This document shows, in pieces, positions 9,623 to 20,558 of a stretch of DNA of 39,340 nucleotides. Below the pieces are notes generated by a model. It was not told where the DNA came from, made no database searches, and worked only from the letters and a program-made list of their open reading frames with translations. Within the stretch, counting starts at the first letter, position 1, and the number at the start of each line of letters is the position of its first letter. Origin of the DNA: Paraglomus occultum. Lineage: Eukaryota; Glomeromycota; Glomeromycetes; Paraglomerales; Paraglomeraceae. The stretch covers positions 1-39,340 of the forward strand of contig CAJVPJ010000154.1 of assembly GCA_910592205.1 (NCBI GenBank), written 5' to 3'. The position numbers and the translations under genes were made by a program.

Positions 9623-12600
9623 ATGCCTAAAAGCAAATCAAAAAAACACAGATCCTCAAAGGTCAAGTCATTGGCCCCTCAAACGTCTAAAATAAAAAGA
9701 AAAATGAAAGCGAAGTCCTTGGTTAGTGTCTGCAGAACCCGATTATTATCATTTCAATAGTTAACAATTGCGTTGATCTTGCAGTCCAGAATACCGAATG
9801 TATTGCCCATAGTTGAAGGAGTTGAAGAGACAGAAGTTGGAGAAGAAGACATTGATTTTTTCAAAGAGCATAGACAATTTGCTGGGTTTCTCAATACATT
9901 CGACGCAATTGCTCTGCATAAGTAAGTAATGCTTAAATCTTTAATATTATGTTTTAAAAAAAAAACTACTTACTTATTTTCATTCTTTAAGAAATCCAGC
10001 AAAGGAAACAAATGTGCCTATGATTCGCTCGACCCATGAGGATAACAGGTCGATTGATACGACTCCACTCACTTCTGAAGACGAAGATTATGAAGTGAAG
10101 CAAACTTTTATGAATCATTCAGACGAAGAGCAAGAATATGAAAAAGCACCGAGGAAAATAGGGAAATCATGGACGAAAGAGAATGAAAAGTTACCGATTA
10201 AGCTACCTGATGGAAAGATACAGATTATCGCGGCAGATGAAGGTATGTTGTAATCTTTTCATACGCAATGCTTCGATCGGCGAATTTTTTAGTCATTAAA
10301 TTTGATTTTAAAGAGAACGTTGATAGAAATGAATTAGGAGGCCAAGATTTAGAGCATGCGTCGACCATTGATGACAAAGTTAATCTCGAAAAACTGTCGA
10401 TTGAGCCAAGCATCAAAGAAATACCAAAATCCAAGCTATCAAAGGAACAATATATAATTCAAAAAAAGAAGAACTTGCTGAAATTTCGCAAGCAATAATT
10501 GCGGATCCGGAACAAAACGTATGTTTTCTACGTCTACGTTCGTGTCATTATAATAATATATTATAAGTAGGGAAATACTAGTTTTGCAAAAGTCAATCTT
10601 TTTATGATATATGGTACAAATTCTAGTCATCATAAATTAATATCACATATTGGAATTCGTATTAGATTGTGCGATTGAAAAAATTGCGCGAAATTGCAAA
10701 CGACAAGAATTTAACTGTAAAGAAAATGAGTATACGGGTTCAGTTGGCTGTTTACAAAGATATTATTCCGGGGTACGTCATTGATGATTCACAGTATGCT
10801 TTGATGTGTACAGAAAAAAACGGGTTTGGGAATATACAGTTAGCTTGCATTAACTGGATACGATGCCTAATAAGTCGACAAAATACGTTTGCAGATATCG
10901 GATACGCAAGGTGACAGAGAAGGAAAAGGCCGCTCGGGTATGCATATCAAAAACCGCTTTTTTTTCACGATTTTGAAAGACTAGAAAATGAATCGTTTTA
11001 ATCATTTTGACGTAATGAAAGGTGACAAACGAAGTCAAAAAACTAAGACACTATGAAGAGACTCTGTTGGTCAATTATCAAGCGTACCTGCAATTACTTA
11101 GTAACGAAGTAAAAGGTATGGTAATACACAAGAAATAAATTACAAACGTAAAAGATGAGGATACTAATCAAAGATTGACATTAGCTGGTACGACCAATAA
11201 ACAAAATGCAAAGGAAACAAGCGCCTTGGTCGCAATGCAATGCATGTGTGATCTCTTGATGTCCGTCACACATTTTAATTTTCGACTGAATTTATTGACT
11301 GCAGTTATAACCAGAATGAGTACTAGTAAAATTAATGAGGTATGTAATTCAAATAGGTAAAGCAGTATGTACTTATTGCTGACTTTATTACTGTGCTGAA
11401 AGACTGATTCACGGTACCCAACTTTCAGATGTTTTCCATTTGCCAAAAAGCCATCATTAAAGTATTTCAGAACGACGTATCTGGGGAAGCTAGCCTTGAC
11501 GCCGTAAGGCTATTGTCCAAGATGATCAAATCAAGAGAATATGCTGTACATCCCGAAGTAACTATTTTATAAACGATCTTGTTCCATTTGCTGTTTATTG
11601 TCATACTCTACTGACGTTGTATCTTTGGAAGGTTTTAAACACATTTCTTCATCTCCGTCTCAAAGACGAGCTTTCTGTTGCAAAAGACGACAATACTGAT
11701 GTAGCTAGAAATAAAAAAAAGAGGAAAGGTGACAAAGTGCATTTGTCAAAAAAAATGAGAAAAATTGCCAAGGAAAAGAAGCTGATTGAAAAGGAAATGA
11801 AAGAGGCCGATGCCGTTGTTGATAAAGAGGAAAAAGAGAAAATGGTTAGCGAGTAGTAGCATGTTTTATTGAGATATCTAGCATGAATTAACTGCTAGCC
11901 GACTATTTAGCAAACAGAAACCTTGAAGCTGGTTTTTGCAACATATTTTCGCATTCTGAAACGTGCCAACACGTCTCCTTTGCTGCTGCCAGTACTCGAA
12001 GGATTGGCAAAGTATGAACCGTAATTCGTAGTTCCTTCGATTCTCTTACCGTTTCTTATTATTTATGGTTACTTGCTTGTAGGTTCGCACATTTGATAAA
12101 TGTAGATTTCTTCGACGACTTACTTAACGTGCTTCGAAAAATTGTGACTGAGACAAACGGAGAGGTTACCGATGACGACGACGATGTTCCAATGAGTGAT
12201 ACCAGGCGTACTCTATTATGCATTATAACAGCATTCCAACTACTTTCCGGTCAGGGTATGTTATCACTAAAAATCATAAAGAATATGGTATCTCTTACGA
12301 GACCACCCATCTTCGAAGGTTTTTTTGTGGAAAGGGACGTTCTTACACAATATTAATTTTCAGGCGAAGCGTTGAATATTGATCTAAAGGACTTTTACAC
12401 AAGTTTTTATGCAGTACTCTTCCCACTTGCATTAAATCCGAATATAGAAAGTAGAAATGATATGAGTGTCGTAAACTCTCAAAAGAACAAGTCCGCACAC
12501 ACAACGGGGACGGATACCGAGTTGGAGATGTTGAGAAAAGGGCTAGATTTTATATTCTTCCGAAGAAGACAGGTAAATGTTTATTTCATTCATTAACGCC

Positions 12601-13115
12601 ACATTCTGCTGCATCTCATTATTATATTTTTCGTGATATTTCAGATACCGCTTGACCGATCCGCGGCATTCATAAAGCGGTTGTCAACATCTTGCTTAAA
12701 TTGGCCTAGCGAGACTGTGCTTTTGTGTCTGAACACAATACAGAGATTGATTCAGGTAATTATGATAGCGCTTCTTTTTTGCTTTTCCCTCATGTATGGT
12801 GGTTTAGATTCGTCAACTTTTTTTAAACACTACAGAAACAGCAACGTCTAGACGCCTTGTTGGATTCAGACGACTTGTCGAGCAATGGAATATATATGCC
12901 CGAGTTGGACGAGCCTGAATTGTGTAATCCCTTTGCTACTAATTTGTGGGAGTTATGCTTACTCGAGGTAAATACAAATGATCTATTGTCGACTGTGAAT
13001 AATACGTGTCGTATTCATGAGATCTTTTATATCATCCAAGAACCACTATGATCCAAAAGTAAGATCAGCAGCAACGGCGCTAGCTAATTTCGCCCCCCGA
13101 TCCGAAAACGGTTGA
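9623..13115 (+). CDS. NOC3: Nucleolar complex protein 3 (ribosome biogenesis)
   Basis: Sixteen exons: 9623-9721, 9785-9921, 9992-10242, 10314-10518, 10666-10772, 10895-10937, 11022-11115, 11155-11339, 11429-11557, 11632-11844, 11911-12011, 12083-12255, 12364-12572, 12645-12755, 12836-12967, 13041-13115. The product of about 754 aa matches Noc3 along its length. Features are a basic N-terminus, [11 protein letters not shown], the NOC3 domain ([33 protein letters not shown]), a lysine-rich coiled region, and the CBF/Mak21 domain ([51 protein letters not shown]). Noc3 binds Noc2 and moves pre-60S particles through the nucleolus and nucleoplasm; it also affects replication licensing in yeast. Within exon 4 the frame changes by -1 at 10462-10468, on A_AAA_AAG. 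The summed exon length is one base short of a multiple of three. The C-terminus ends at FAPRSENG, shorter than animal homologues. The intron at 11116-11154 is only 39 nt. Confidence 0.93.
10462..10468 (+). promoter_or_regulatory. A_AAA_AAG slippery-type heptamer at the NOC3 frame break
   Basis: In the upstream frame the codons are CAA AAA AAG. A -1 slip on this heptamer gives AAA AAA GAA GAA CTT, which is the frame of the conserved sequence [17 protein letters not shown]. The seven-A run is equally prone to sequencing error, a real one-base deletion, or polymerase slippage. Functional frameshifting is inference. Confidence 0.35.
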
Positions 13116-13358
13116 AACTAACAAAAATGTACCGGACTCGCATACATTTGTTCGATTATAATTTTTATTAATGTCCATACAAGTAATTAAATTTACATGA
13201 ATGGGTAGATTCACGAGCTACGCATATATGATAAGCAATAATAGATTTATAATGGTGAATGTATTTAACTGAAGTCTTTTTTGGAGTTTACCAGAAAGCA
13301 AGTAAAACGGTTCATGTTCGCAATTAGTACTTCATCCATTACGTCTGATTACAGATGT
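13116..13358. other. Convergent intergenic region
   Basis: About 240 bp between the NOC3 stop and the proposed stop of the minus-strand polyQ gene. AT-rich, presumably holding both 3' UTRs and poly(A) sites. No gene is seen. Confidence 0.4.
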
Positions 13359-14097
13359 TCAGAGGAAGGGCTGTGTTATAGGAAATGAGTTAGTGGTTAT
13401 CTATTCCATAACAGCAACTCATTTTAAACAAACTCACGTTTTCTATAGCACAGGTTTCCTTCAATCGACGCAATTCACCCAGTGAACATTGAGCAGCTCG
13501 AAGCACTTGTATTGTCCCAGGTGATTGTTTATGTTTACTGTTTTTTGTAATCATCTTCCCTGATTTTTTGATTTTTCTAGACTCGTATACCTTTACCTTG
13601 CTTATATTAGTAAATCTTTGTAATCTCTTATGACAGTTGTTTTGATCGTCGATAGGAGCGAAATAATCAGGGATAGTGGTTTTATGCAAGAGTGGGCTGA
13701 GCGAATCATTCATCTCTGTGTCGTCGTAGTCAGGCGTGGTGAATCGATCGTGATGCATCAATTGTCGTTCAGGCGTTTTAGTGAAGTCAGTTGGAGTGGT
13801 GCTCTTTCGTTGGTGGAAGAAGTCGCATACGGATATTGGGGACCTAGGTTCTATCACTTCATCTTCCAGTAAAAAATCCACGGACATTTCTGCTTCCTTC
13901 TTTGCAATATTTTTCCAAAAAGCGTTTAATGACGCTTGATCACTGATGCCTGCCATGAAGTTTGCTTGCTGACGAACCGAGTCCTCGTTTAATTCCCAAT
14001 GGCCGTGGTGTCGTGGTCGTTGTTGTTGTTGTTGTTGTTGTTGTCGTTGTTGTCGTTTGTTTGTTGTTGTTTTTCGTAATATAATAATTTGGATCAA
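13359..14097 (-). CDS. Uncharacterised polyglutamine-containing protein
   Basis: The main exon 14097-13438 begins MIQIIILRKTT and has a run of eight glutamines near residue 19, followed by a polar, probably disordered protein. Recognisable stretches include LNAFWKNIAKKEAEMSVDF, VCDFFHQRKS and a basic block (KKSGKMITKNSKHKQ). It ends with a helical segment (VLRAAQCSLGELRRLKE). A strong donor GTGAGTTTG at 13437 and acceptor CACAG before 13370 would replace the tail with PFL and a stop at 13359-13361; without splicing the frame ends at 13390. I do not recognise the family. Basic patches and S/T-P sites suggest a nuclear regulated protein, which is inference only. The true start could lie upstream of the polyQ tract in another exon. 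It converges with NOC3. Confidence 0.5.
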
Positions 14098-15783
14098 TAG
14101 ATCAGATGGACCAATAGGAATTCTAGAAGTTGTTGATCATCATCTGAATATCATGTGACTAAAGATATTGACTGAGACTAAGATCATTCGGAAGACATTG
14201 TAAATAATGCTAGAAAGTGGGAGTATAAGGAAATTTGTAATGGGAGTTATATGAAATTCTGCATCCAAGAGGATGAGGCAGATGCAATAGAGAAACAGCT
14301 AAGTTTTGAAGGACGCCTCATAAACATTGTATTAGTGCACAACTTTTATAACAATAAAGACTTGTAACAATTATGATAGTAACTACCTTTTTTATTTCTG
14401 TTCAATAGTAACATGTTTACTATTTGACAGTTATAAACTCTATCAGAATCGCAGTGTAAATTTTCAACTTTGATTTATTCTTACACTGAACCATTGGTAG
14501 AAGGAGTTGAAGGACGCACTTATCACTTTCTTAAATGGAAAAAAACTTTGGCCTTAACGAAAATGAAAATCAAATTATTTGTGATCAGGGGATTTGATGG
14601 TGTTAGCTTTCTACGAAGTGAGGTTTGATAAATGTAACATTCGAACGGGACAAGAGCTAAGCTTGTCAACTTGATTAATAATTTAAACAACCAAAGTAAG
14701 TTCTATCATAAAATTTGTTTACGCCTCGTGTGTTTTCAACAGACGTCTTTCAACACAACTATTTTCATAATCTTTATTACTCATTTCTATGATTTACCTG
14801 TCTGTTATACAATCATAAAACAGAATTCTTGCGCTTTTCTTATCGTCAAACTCGCCCAAAAAACACATTTGCGTTATCGTAGAGCAATCCGGTGCCACTG
14901 GTAAGTGAGCGTAATAAATTTGGATAGACGCGTTTTCCAATATGTTTTGAAGATTCAGCTGGTGAAGGGCGTATTTCGAGAATTTGAAATTTATAGTGTA
15001 TATGGAACGATAGTAAGAGTTTGGGAAGGTTAAGCCGAAAACTCTACCACATACAGTATAACATTTTACATAATTCTAATCATAGAAACACTTATTTCTT
15101 TTCGGTACGTGATTTGGTTTATGTAAAAACACCGGCTAAGTCATTAGCATAGAAGCATTACCATCATGTTATATTCCCGAATTTTATATGTATTGCGAAT
15201 GAAAACTTGACATTGTTGTTTTTCCTAATTAATATTTTTTCAGGCCGAAGACACTATCTTTTTATCCTGTGCGCGTTATGACTGTCTCCCACCTGCCCAT
15301 CAGCCGAAGATTTGGAAATGTTTCCAGTAGAACAGGCTTCGAGTGCCGCCCAGAAAAAACGTTCTAGATCCGGAAATAACGAATCAGACACACTAAGTCG
15401 TCTAGCAAAAAAAGAAGACATCTAATGAGGAGAGTGATTCCGCAAAGCTTATCAAGGAGCTAAAGGATAATAGTATCAATCAAGAATTGACATTTGCCAC
15501 TCAGTCGCCTGAATTCTTCCCTAACGAGTAGTTAGAATTTTTTGTCTATATGTATGTCATGTAATAGCGATATATTTTGTATATTATCCTGGTGGCGTAT
15601 CGAGACAAAAATAGGGCAAGATCATCGGTGACACTCGGAACTCAGATCTTTCGGTGGCGTTAAATTTTCGTGACGCGAATCATAATAAACAATTTTATAA
15701 TACGGTATTAATATCTTTGGTTCTTCACCGAAGTTGCTACTATATAAAAGTTACACTCCAGGCGATTTTATTCGAGTTTATAC
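14098..15783. other. Spacer with two gene fragments
   Basis: Two protein-like stretches stand out. The frame 14182-14367 (plus) is open for 61 codons and includes ARKWEYKEICNGSYMKFC and EDEADAIEKQLSFEGRL. The second runs 15304-15531, just after an acceptor-like CATCAG. It encodes EDLEMFPVEQASSAAQKKR followed, after a -1/+2 shift in a run of seven A near 15410, by KTSNEESDSAKLIKELKDN and a TAG. Both could be exons of a decayed or unresolved gene, but I cannot link them or name them. The rest is AT-rich with no clear feature. The last 60 bp before 15784 contains TATATAAA near 15741, a plausible TATA box for CENP-L. Confidence 0.35.
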
Positions 15784-17333
15784 ATGTCCGACATCGCAAT
15801 CCAGCGAAATATTGGTGAGTCATATTTGATTTTCGAACATGCTAACATATATGATATGATTCGCATTTCTTTTTTCGTGCATAGATGTGCTAACTGCCGA
15901 ATCCATTTCCCACAAGACATCCTTGCGAACAAAACTTTCTCTCTACATCGATGCACACCTTTATATAAATTCCAAAGGAATAGTTTGACAAAGTATGGGG
16001 AAGAACTCTACGCGTTTATGGTTGCACAAATGACAGATTCAACTACTGTGATTACGGAAGAGGAGGCCGATATGTTTAACGGACGTGTAATCAGTGTCCA
16101 AATTACGACGATTAATCCTTCCGAATGGACAGGTATATGAATGGATTATGATTATATGTGGCATCGTTTCGTTAACAGGCGATCTGAATAGGATTGGCTG
16201 GGAGTCCGTTGATAGTAGAAATCATGTATAAACCGCGAGGTAAAAAATTCTTGAGTTTCAATGAATATTAAAACTTAATTGATAGTAATTGATATGCAAT
16301 GCAAGGGCGTACGGCTGATCAAGTGTTTTACGTGATTCTCTTGCCTGACGTAAATGGGGATGGGGATGGGGATGAGGGTGGGGATGAGGATGGGAATGAC
16401 GCGACCGAAGACGATCGTAAGTTGCCTTTCACCCACATTTTACTTTTACGCATAAGATCTATTTTTTAACGCTGATTTCGTAACTCAATTCTTTTATGTC
16501 GGAAATCGTTTCTCACATGCCTAGCCATGTTCACTCGCTTCCCAATGCTTCTTATTAAGGCGCCGCCGAAGTTGGCTGAAATTATTTTCGAATGGCTTCA
16601 GACAAGGTTTGATTGCAGAATATGTCGATACAGATTACAATCGGCACAATTGAGATTTATTGCTGAAGAGTGGGCGAAGAGTGCATTCGGACAGGGTAAG
16701 AGAACTGGATTGACTGTTGGATTTGGAAATTTGTAAGGTAATACAAAAACATTCATGGTAATTTCTTAGAGCAACTTGAAGCAAATAATGTCAAGTCACT
16801 TGAACTGAGTTACAGTCTTCCAAATATTGATGAGCTAAAAACCATGACTGTGAATATACCATTCGAAGACGTTAAACGCATATACAACGGGTAAGTGTAC
16901 ACGTCATCCAACTTGCAAGAGATGTAATACTCACAAATACCCATAATTCGTTTTCCCAACACAGGTGTACGACATCCTCAGAAACAGACGGGAGTAATTA
17001 TCCAATCATTATGTGTATTATTGAATCCAATTTTAGGATGTAACACTTTTCTCCCGCTTGAGTAGGACTCATGCAAGCCATCGAACATCATATCTTTCAC
17101 ATATCACGAATCAAATTATCTTCATTAGTACTCTCGCGCATTGGGACAAATACGATTTATTTGGCTGGTGAGGGGAAAGCGAAAGTAAGTTATTGTGGAA
17201 TATAAAGCCGCAAGGTCTAGTCAATTGTAAAATATTTTAATGGCATTAATTATGACATTTTTAGTTCTTCTTGTTGAAAGATACGAATACGACCGTAAAA
17301 GTACTCGAGCAGTTGATTGCCATTGCCAAGTAA
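15784..17333 (+). CDS. CENPL: Centromere protein L (CENP-L / Fta1-type kinetochore subunit)
   Basis: Nine exons: 15784-15814, 15917-16132, 16179-16214, 16306-16416, 16525-16695, 16770-16890, 16965-16993, 17066-17184, 17265-17333 (about 300 aa). The hallmark of the family is the N-terminal stretch TFSLHRCTPLYKF followed by a helix (GEELYAFMVAQ), matching the CENP-L pattern of SLTPLYKF plus helix. The middle has MFTRFPMLLIKAPPKLAEII and WLQTRFDCRI, and the C-terminus has IFHISRIKLSSLVLSRIGTN. In the constitutive centromere-associated network CENP-L pairs with CENP-N to read CENP-A nucleosomes. The acidic linker (GDGDGDEGGDEDG) comes from a GGGGAT minisatellite in exon 4. Exon 1 and the 36-nt exon 3 are chosen by phase and splice sites, so they are less certain; the 102-nt first intron has no frameshift if retained. 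The gene converges on CWF19L2. Confidence 0.8.
16357..16400 (+). repeat. GGGGAT minisatellite inside CENP-L exon 4
   Basis: Imperfect hexamer repeats (GGGGAT, with GAGGGT and GAGGAT variants) encode alternating Gly-Asp/Glu residues. They form an acidic linker between the two conserved parts of the protein. The length is probably polymorphic. Confidence 0.8.
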
Positions 17334-17498
17334 TAGAATATTCGTAACACACTATTAATGACCTTGATACATTAAACCCCAAGAATTAGACAATTTTCTT
17401 TACGTTAGCATACAAAAAGACAAACAACTTTCTTTCTTCCTGACTCACTTTTGTCGTGTTATAATACGTAACAAGTCGCCGCACTTGTACATTTTATT
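17334..17498. other. Convergent 3' region, CENP-L / CWF19L2
   Basis: Only 165 bp separate the two stop codons on opposite strands, so the 3' UTRs probably overlap or nearly touch. No other feature is seen. Confidence 0.5.
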
Positions 17499-19656
17499 CT
17501 AATATTCACCGCCTTCTAGCATTTGCGTCCAATCCCACTTTTTCCATTTCTTCACAAATTCTTGTACGCGTTTATGTTTATCGCGAGGATTCAGTTTCTT
17601 GGGCTTGCGCCAGCGATCCGGCGGAAGATCGCACATTCCTGCGACGATTTCCTACATGATTTCACTGATCAGCTGTCATATCGAAGGGATTGAAGACAAC
17701 GGCATCCTTCTGACTCACCTTGCCAAACCATTCCGGAAATTTCTTCGCGTTCTCAATAACGTGACCCATTCCCCCATCAACATTAAACCACACATGAAAA
17801 TACGGCAAATCCTTCACCATTTTATTTCGAAAGCCTTTCGCCGTATCGATTATCTTTTTGTTCTGCGTCCACTCACCGGCAGTAGACAATATTGCTTCTC
17901 GGAAGAATGCCGGAGCGTCTTGAGACAGATTCCAAGGAAGTGGAATGCATTCAATTATGGCGTGTTTTTGATATTTGAAAGATATTACGGTTTCGAAAAA
18001 CAGTACGCCACGGTCTTCTGAGTGAAACATTTGTATCAGACATTTCATAAAGTTCTGTATGATTGGAGGTATAAGTTATTAAACCATAAGCTAAACGTGT
18101 GAGCAAGTAAGCGTGAAATCTGACGTTTTATGGAATTTAAGATATTACACGCTAAGTCCCGTTTCAACATACTCTAATCTCATCCCAAGTATCATCGTCA
18201 AGTTCCAAAGTTGTTAAACAGTGCTGAATCGGTACAATAAGACAATGGCCAGAAGTCATTTCGGTTACAGTGCTGAGGGCCAAATACGTCTTTGTTCCGA
18301 GAGACACCATAGGTGCAACAGGCGATTTGTCTTGGCCAAAACAATAAGGACAAGAATTGATGAAATCCTGAGATTTTTTGAAGTCTAGAAAAGGGAATAG
18401 GAGAACGAATAAGAAGATGACGAGAATATATGTAAAAAGTATCATCTTGCTATTCACTCACACCTTGAATAGCAAACTGTCGCTTTTGCTCGATAGTCTG
18501 TTCCTTTCCTCTTGCCATCTTATCTGCATGTTCATCCAAATAATCCAAATCATCCTATAAACGGAAAGGAGGTTCATAAAATCCATCTAAGTCAATTCTC
18601 AACTTAATCCCACAAGATACACACATCTAATTTACAGACTACGAACCTCAAACTTTTTATCACCCATGATCCTCCCAGCCATCTGCGCGTCCATTGATTT
18701 TCCCGTTCCCAGACGTTCTTGCATAACGAGATGTTGAAGCTGAAGCTTGTCATCGTCTTTGAAGTAGTGAATTCGATTCCCAGTTTCATCATGTGTATCA
18801 ATCTTGAATGAAGGCAAAATGTGAACATAAATACATATTGATAAGTGCAGGAGTGGAAATCAAATAAATGTGTCGAAATTTAACCTTTTCTTTTCGTTTT
18901 TGCCGCGGCGAACCAGCGTGTTGAAGCGATGAAGACGATGCAGAAGGATTAGTTGTATCGTATAACCTTCCCCTACTGTCGACTATCGGTACAATTTCCA
19001 CTTTATTCTATTCGTTAAATATCGAGATAAACAACCGTAAATTAGACTTGTATGTTTTAAATCTGTAAGCTTTTTTCGCAACCCGTTTATATTCGTACAT
19101 TTCCCTCAGCTCGCTTTTTTTCCATTTCGTATTTCTTTTCTAATTCTTCGGCGTTTGGCGAATTCGTGAGTTTGGCGCGCAAAGCTTTGGCTTTTAGTCT
19201 GTTCAGTTCATCTGCTGATAAGGTCGGATTGGAGGCTAATCGTGGAGCCACTGATGGTATTAGTTGTGTGCGGTAAGGTATGCCATCATCTGACGGTGAG
19301 CCGGACGGTACTCAAAACAGAAATGACGAGCTGTTAGCCAAACAAGATCATTGATATAGCTGTCACAGGGATAATTTCTTACTTTTTTGCTCGTAATTCT
19401 CCACCTCGTGAGATAACTCTACTTTCTTCTCCACCCATATGGCTTCGCTCTCTTCGTCTGTGTTCGAGCAAGAATCACTGCTGGTACTTTCTGTATCCCT
19501 CTCTTTACGTTCTTGTCGCTGCCTTTTTCTCGATCTTTCCTTTTCCTGATTCTTATTTTTTCTATCAGATTTTTTGCGCTTTTTGTGGGATCTTTTTTTT
19601 GAGCCTTTAGTTTTTTCTGAAGTTCTTTTGGACTTGTTTGAGGGTAAAGTTTCCAT
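17499..19656 (-). CDS. CWF19L2: CWF19-like protein 2 (spliceosome/lariat debranching cofactor)
   Basis: Eight exons on minus: 19656-19383, 19310-19099, 19007-18885, 18802-18647, 18554-18462, 18367-18173, 18054-17719, 17651-17499 (about 513 aa). The N-terminus is Lys/Arg/Glu rich. Next come IVPIVDSRGRLYD and a helical region (FKDDDKLQLQHLVMQERLG). The CwfJ C-terminal domain 1 is HIT-like, with SCPYCFG, SLGTKTYLAL and GHCLIVPIQHC, and domain 2 has FHVWFNVDGGMGHVIE and WKKWDWTQMLEGGEY at the end. Family members associate with the spliceosome and, in yeast Drn1, with the lariat debranching enzyme Dbr1. The protein is shorter at the N-terminus than animal homologues. An in-frame ATG at 19716 would add 20 residues, but the Met at 19656 starts the usual charged tail. 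Exon 5 uses the strong donor GTGAGT. Two sites needed non-nearest splice choices but keep phase throughout. Confidence 0.92.
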
Positions 19657-20533
19657 TAAGAATTTGACCCATGGCAGGATAAAATATTTAATTACAATTT
19701 TATGATCATATGACATAGTTTTCGAATTAAGGTTAGTATTAGTGCTACCGATCGACCTTAAATAACAGCTCTCAAAAACAAGGTCTAATTAGTTCGCCAA
19801 TATTAGTTTTGTCAAAGAAAGAAGGAATATTCACGATAATGACAGGCGCGTCAAGTTTCAAACAGTTAAACTTTACATGTTTGTAGGAAACGGTACTGCA
19901 TACAGGATTATAGAGCGATAATGCTTTTTCATAAATAAGACTGGGTCCAACTCAATAACTTGTTGAGACCTTCCCACAAATATGTTATGCTTGGTAAATA
20001 TTTTCACTCAATGAAGCAGTTGATATCTTGTTTCAATCTTTCTTGAATTTATTGCTTGAAAAGTGTTTGAGTTATAGTTCGGAGTTTATGATAAAGCTAA
20101 GTGTAATCGGCAGTAGTAACTCACAGATTTTAATAGTGAAAGTGAACATGAGATTGAGATTGTTATTTTTTTGTAGATAATAAACTTATGCTGTCGATAG
20201 TATGTTACAATATGATTAAGTGTAGTTTGTTTTTTAAGGGTAATATAATGTTGGTTTTATACTAATTTCTAATCATCTGGTTGAAACAGGTGATCGCATG
20301 ACGTGTACTTGTATTACATAAAATGGCATAACAAAAAAATTTTCTTTTTCGATAACTCAATCTTGTTCTTTCTTTAAACCCCTTTACTGTGCAAGACGCG
20401 CGTTATTATTGTTCATTTAGTCGTCCGTCATGACACGTTGAAAAATCTCAACCAAGACCGTTTACTCAATGCCCTTAGGTGTAAAAATCGGATATCTTGA
20501 AAGCGCATCGGGCCACATGTTGTGGATCGTTTA

Positions 20534-20558
20534 CCTTTCGGGATACGTATCCGAAGGG
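20534..20558. repeat. Imperfect palindrome around GGATACGTATCC
   Basis: The 12-bp core 20541-20552 is a perfect palindrome. Flanks CCTTTC and GAAGGG extend the symmetry with one bulged G and one G-T pair. It is possibly a cruciform or a factor-binding dyad. No flanking gene suggests a role. Confidence 0.6.

Noticed and set aside
10376-10407. 32-nt intron (GTTAAT to CCAAG) as explanation for the NOC3 frame break
   Set aside because: It opens the frame but replaces the better matching LSKEQYIIQ segment, has a weak donor, and is shorter than any other intron here. Kept only as an alternative.
14671-14904. 77-codon plus-strand frame
   Set aside because: Hydrophobic and Ile/Phe/Thr rich as expected from AT-rich spacer; no other support.
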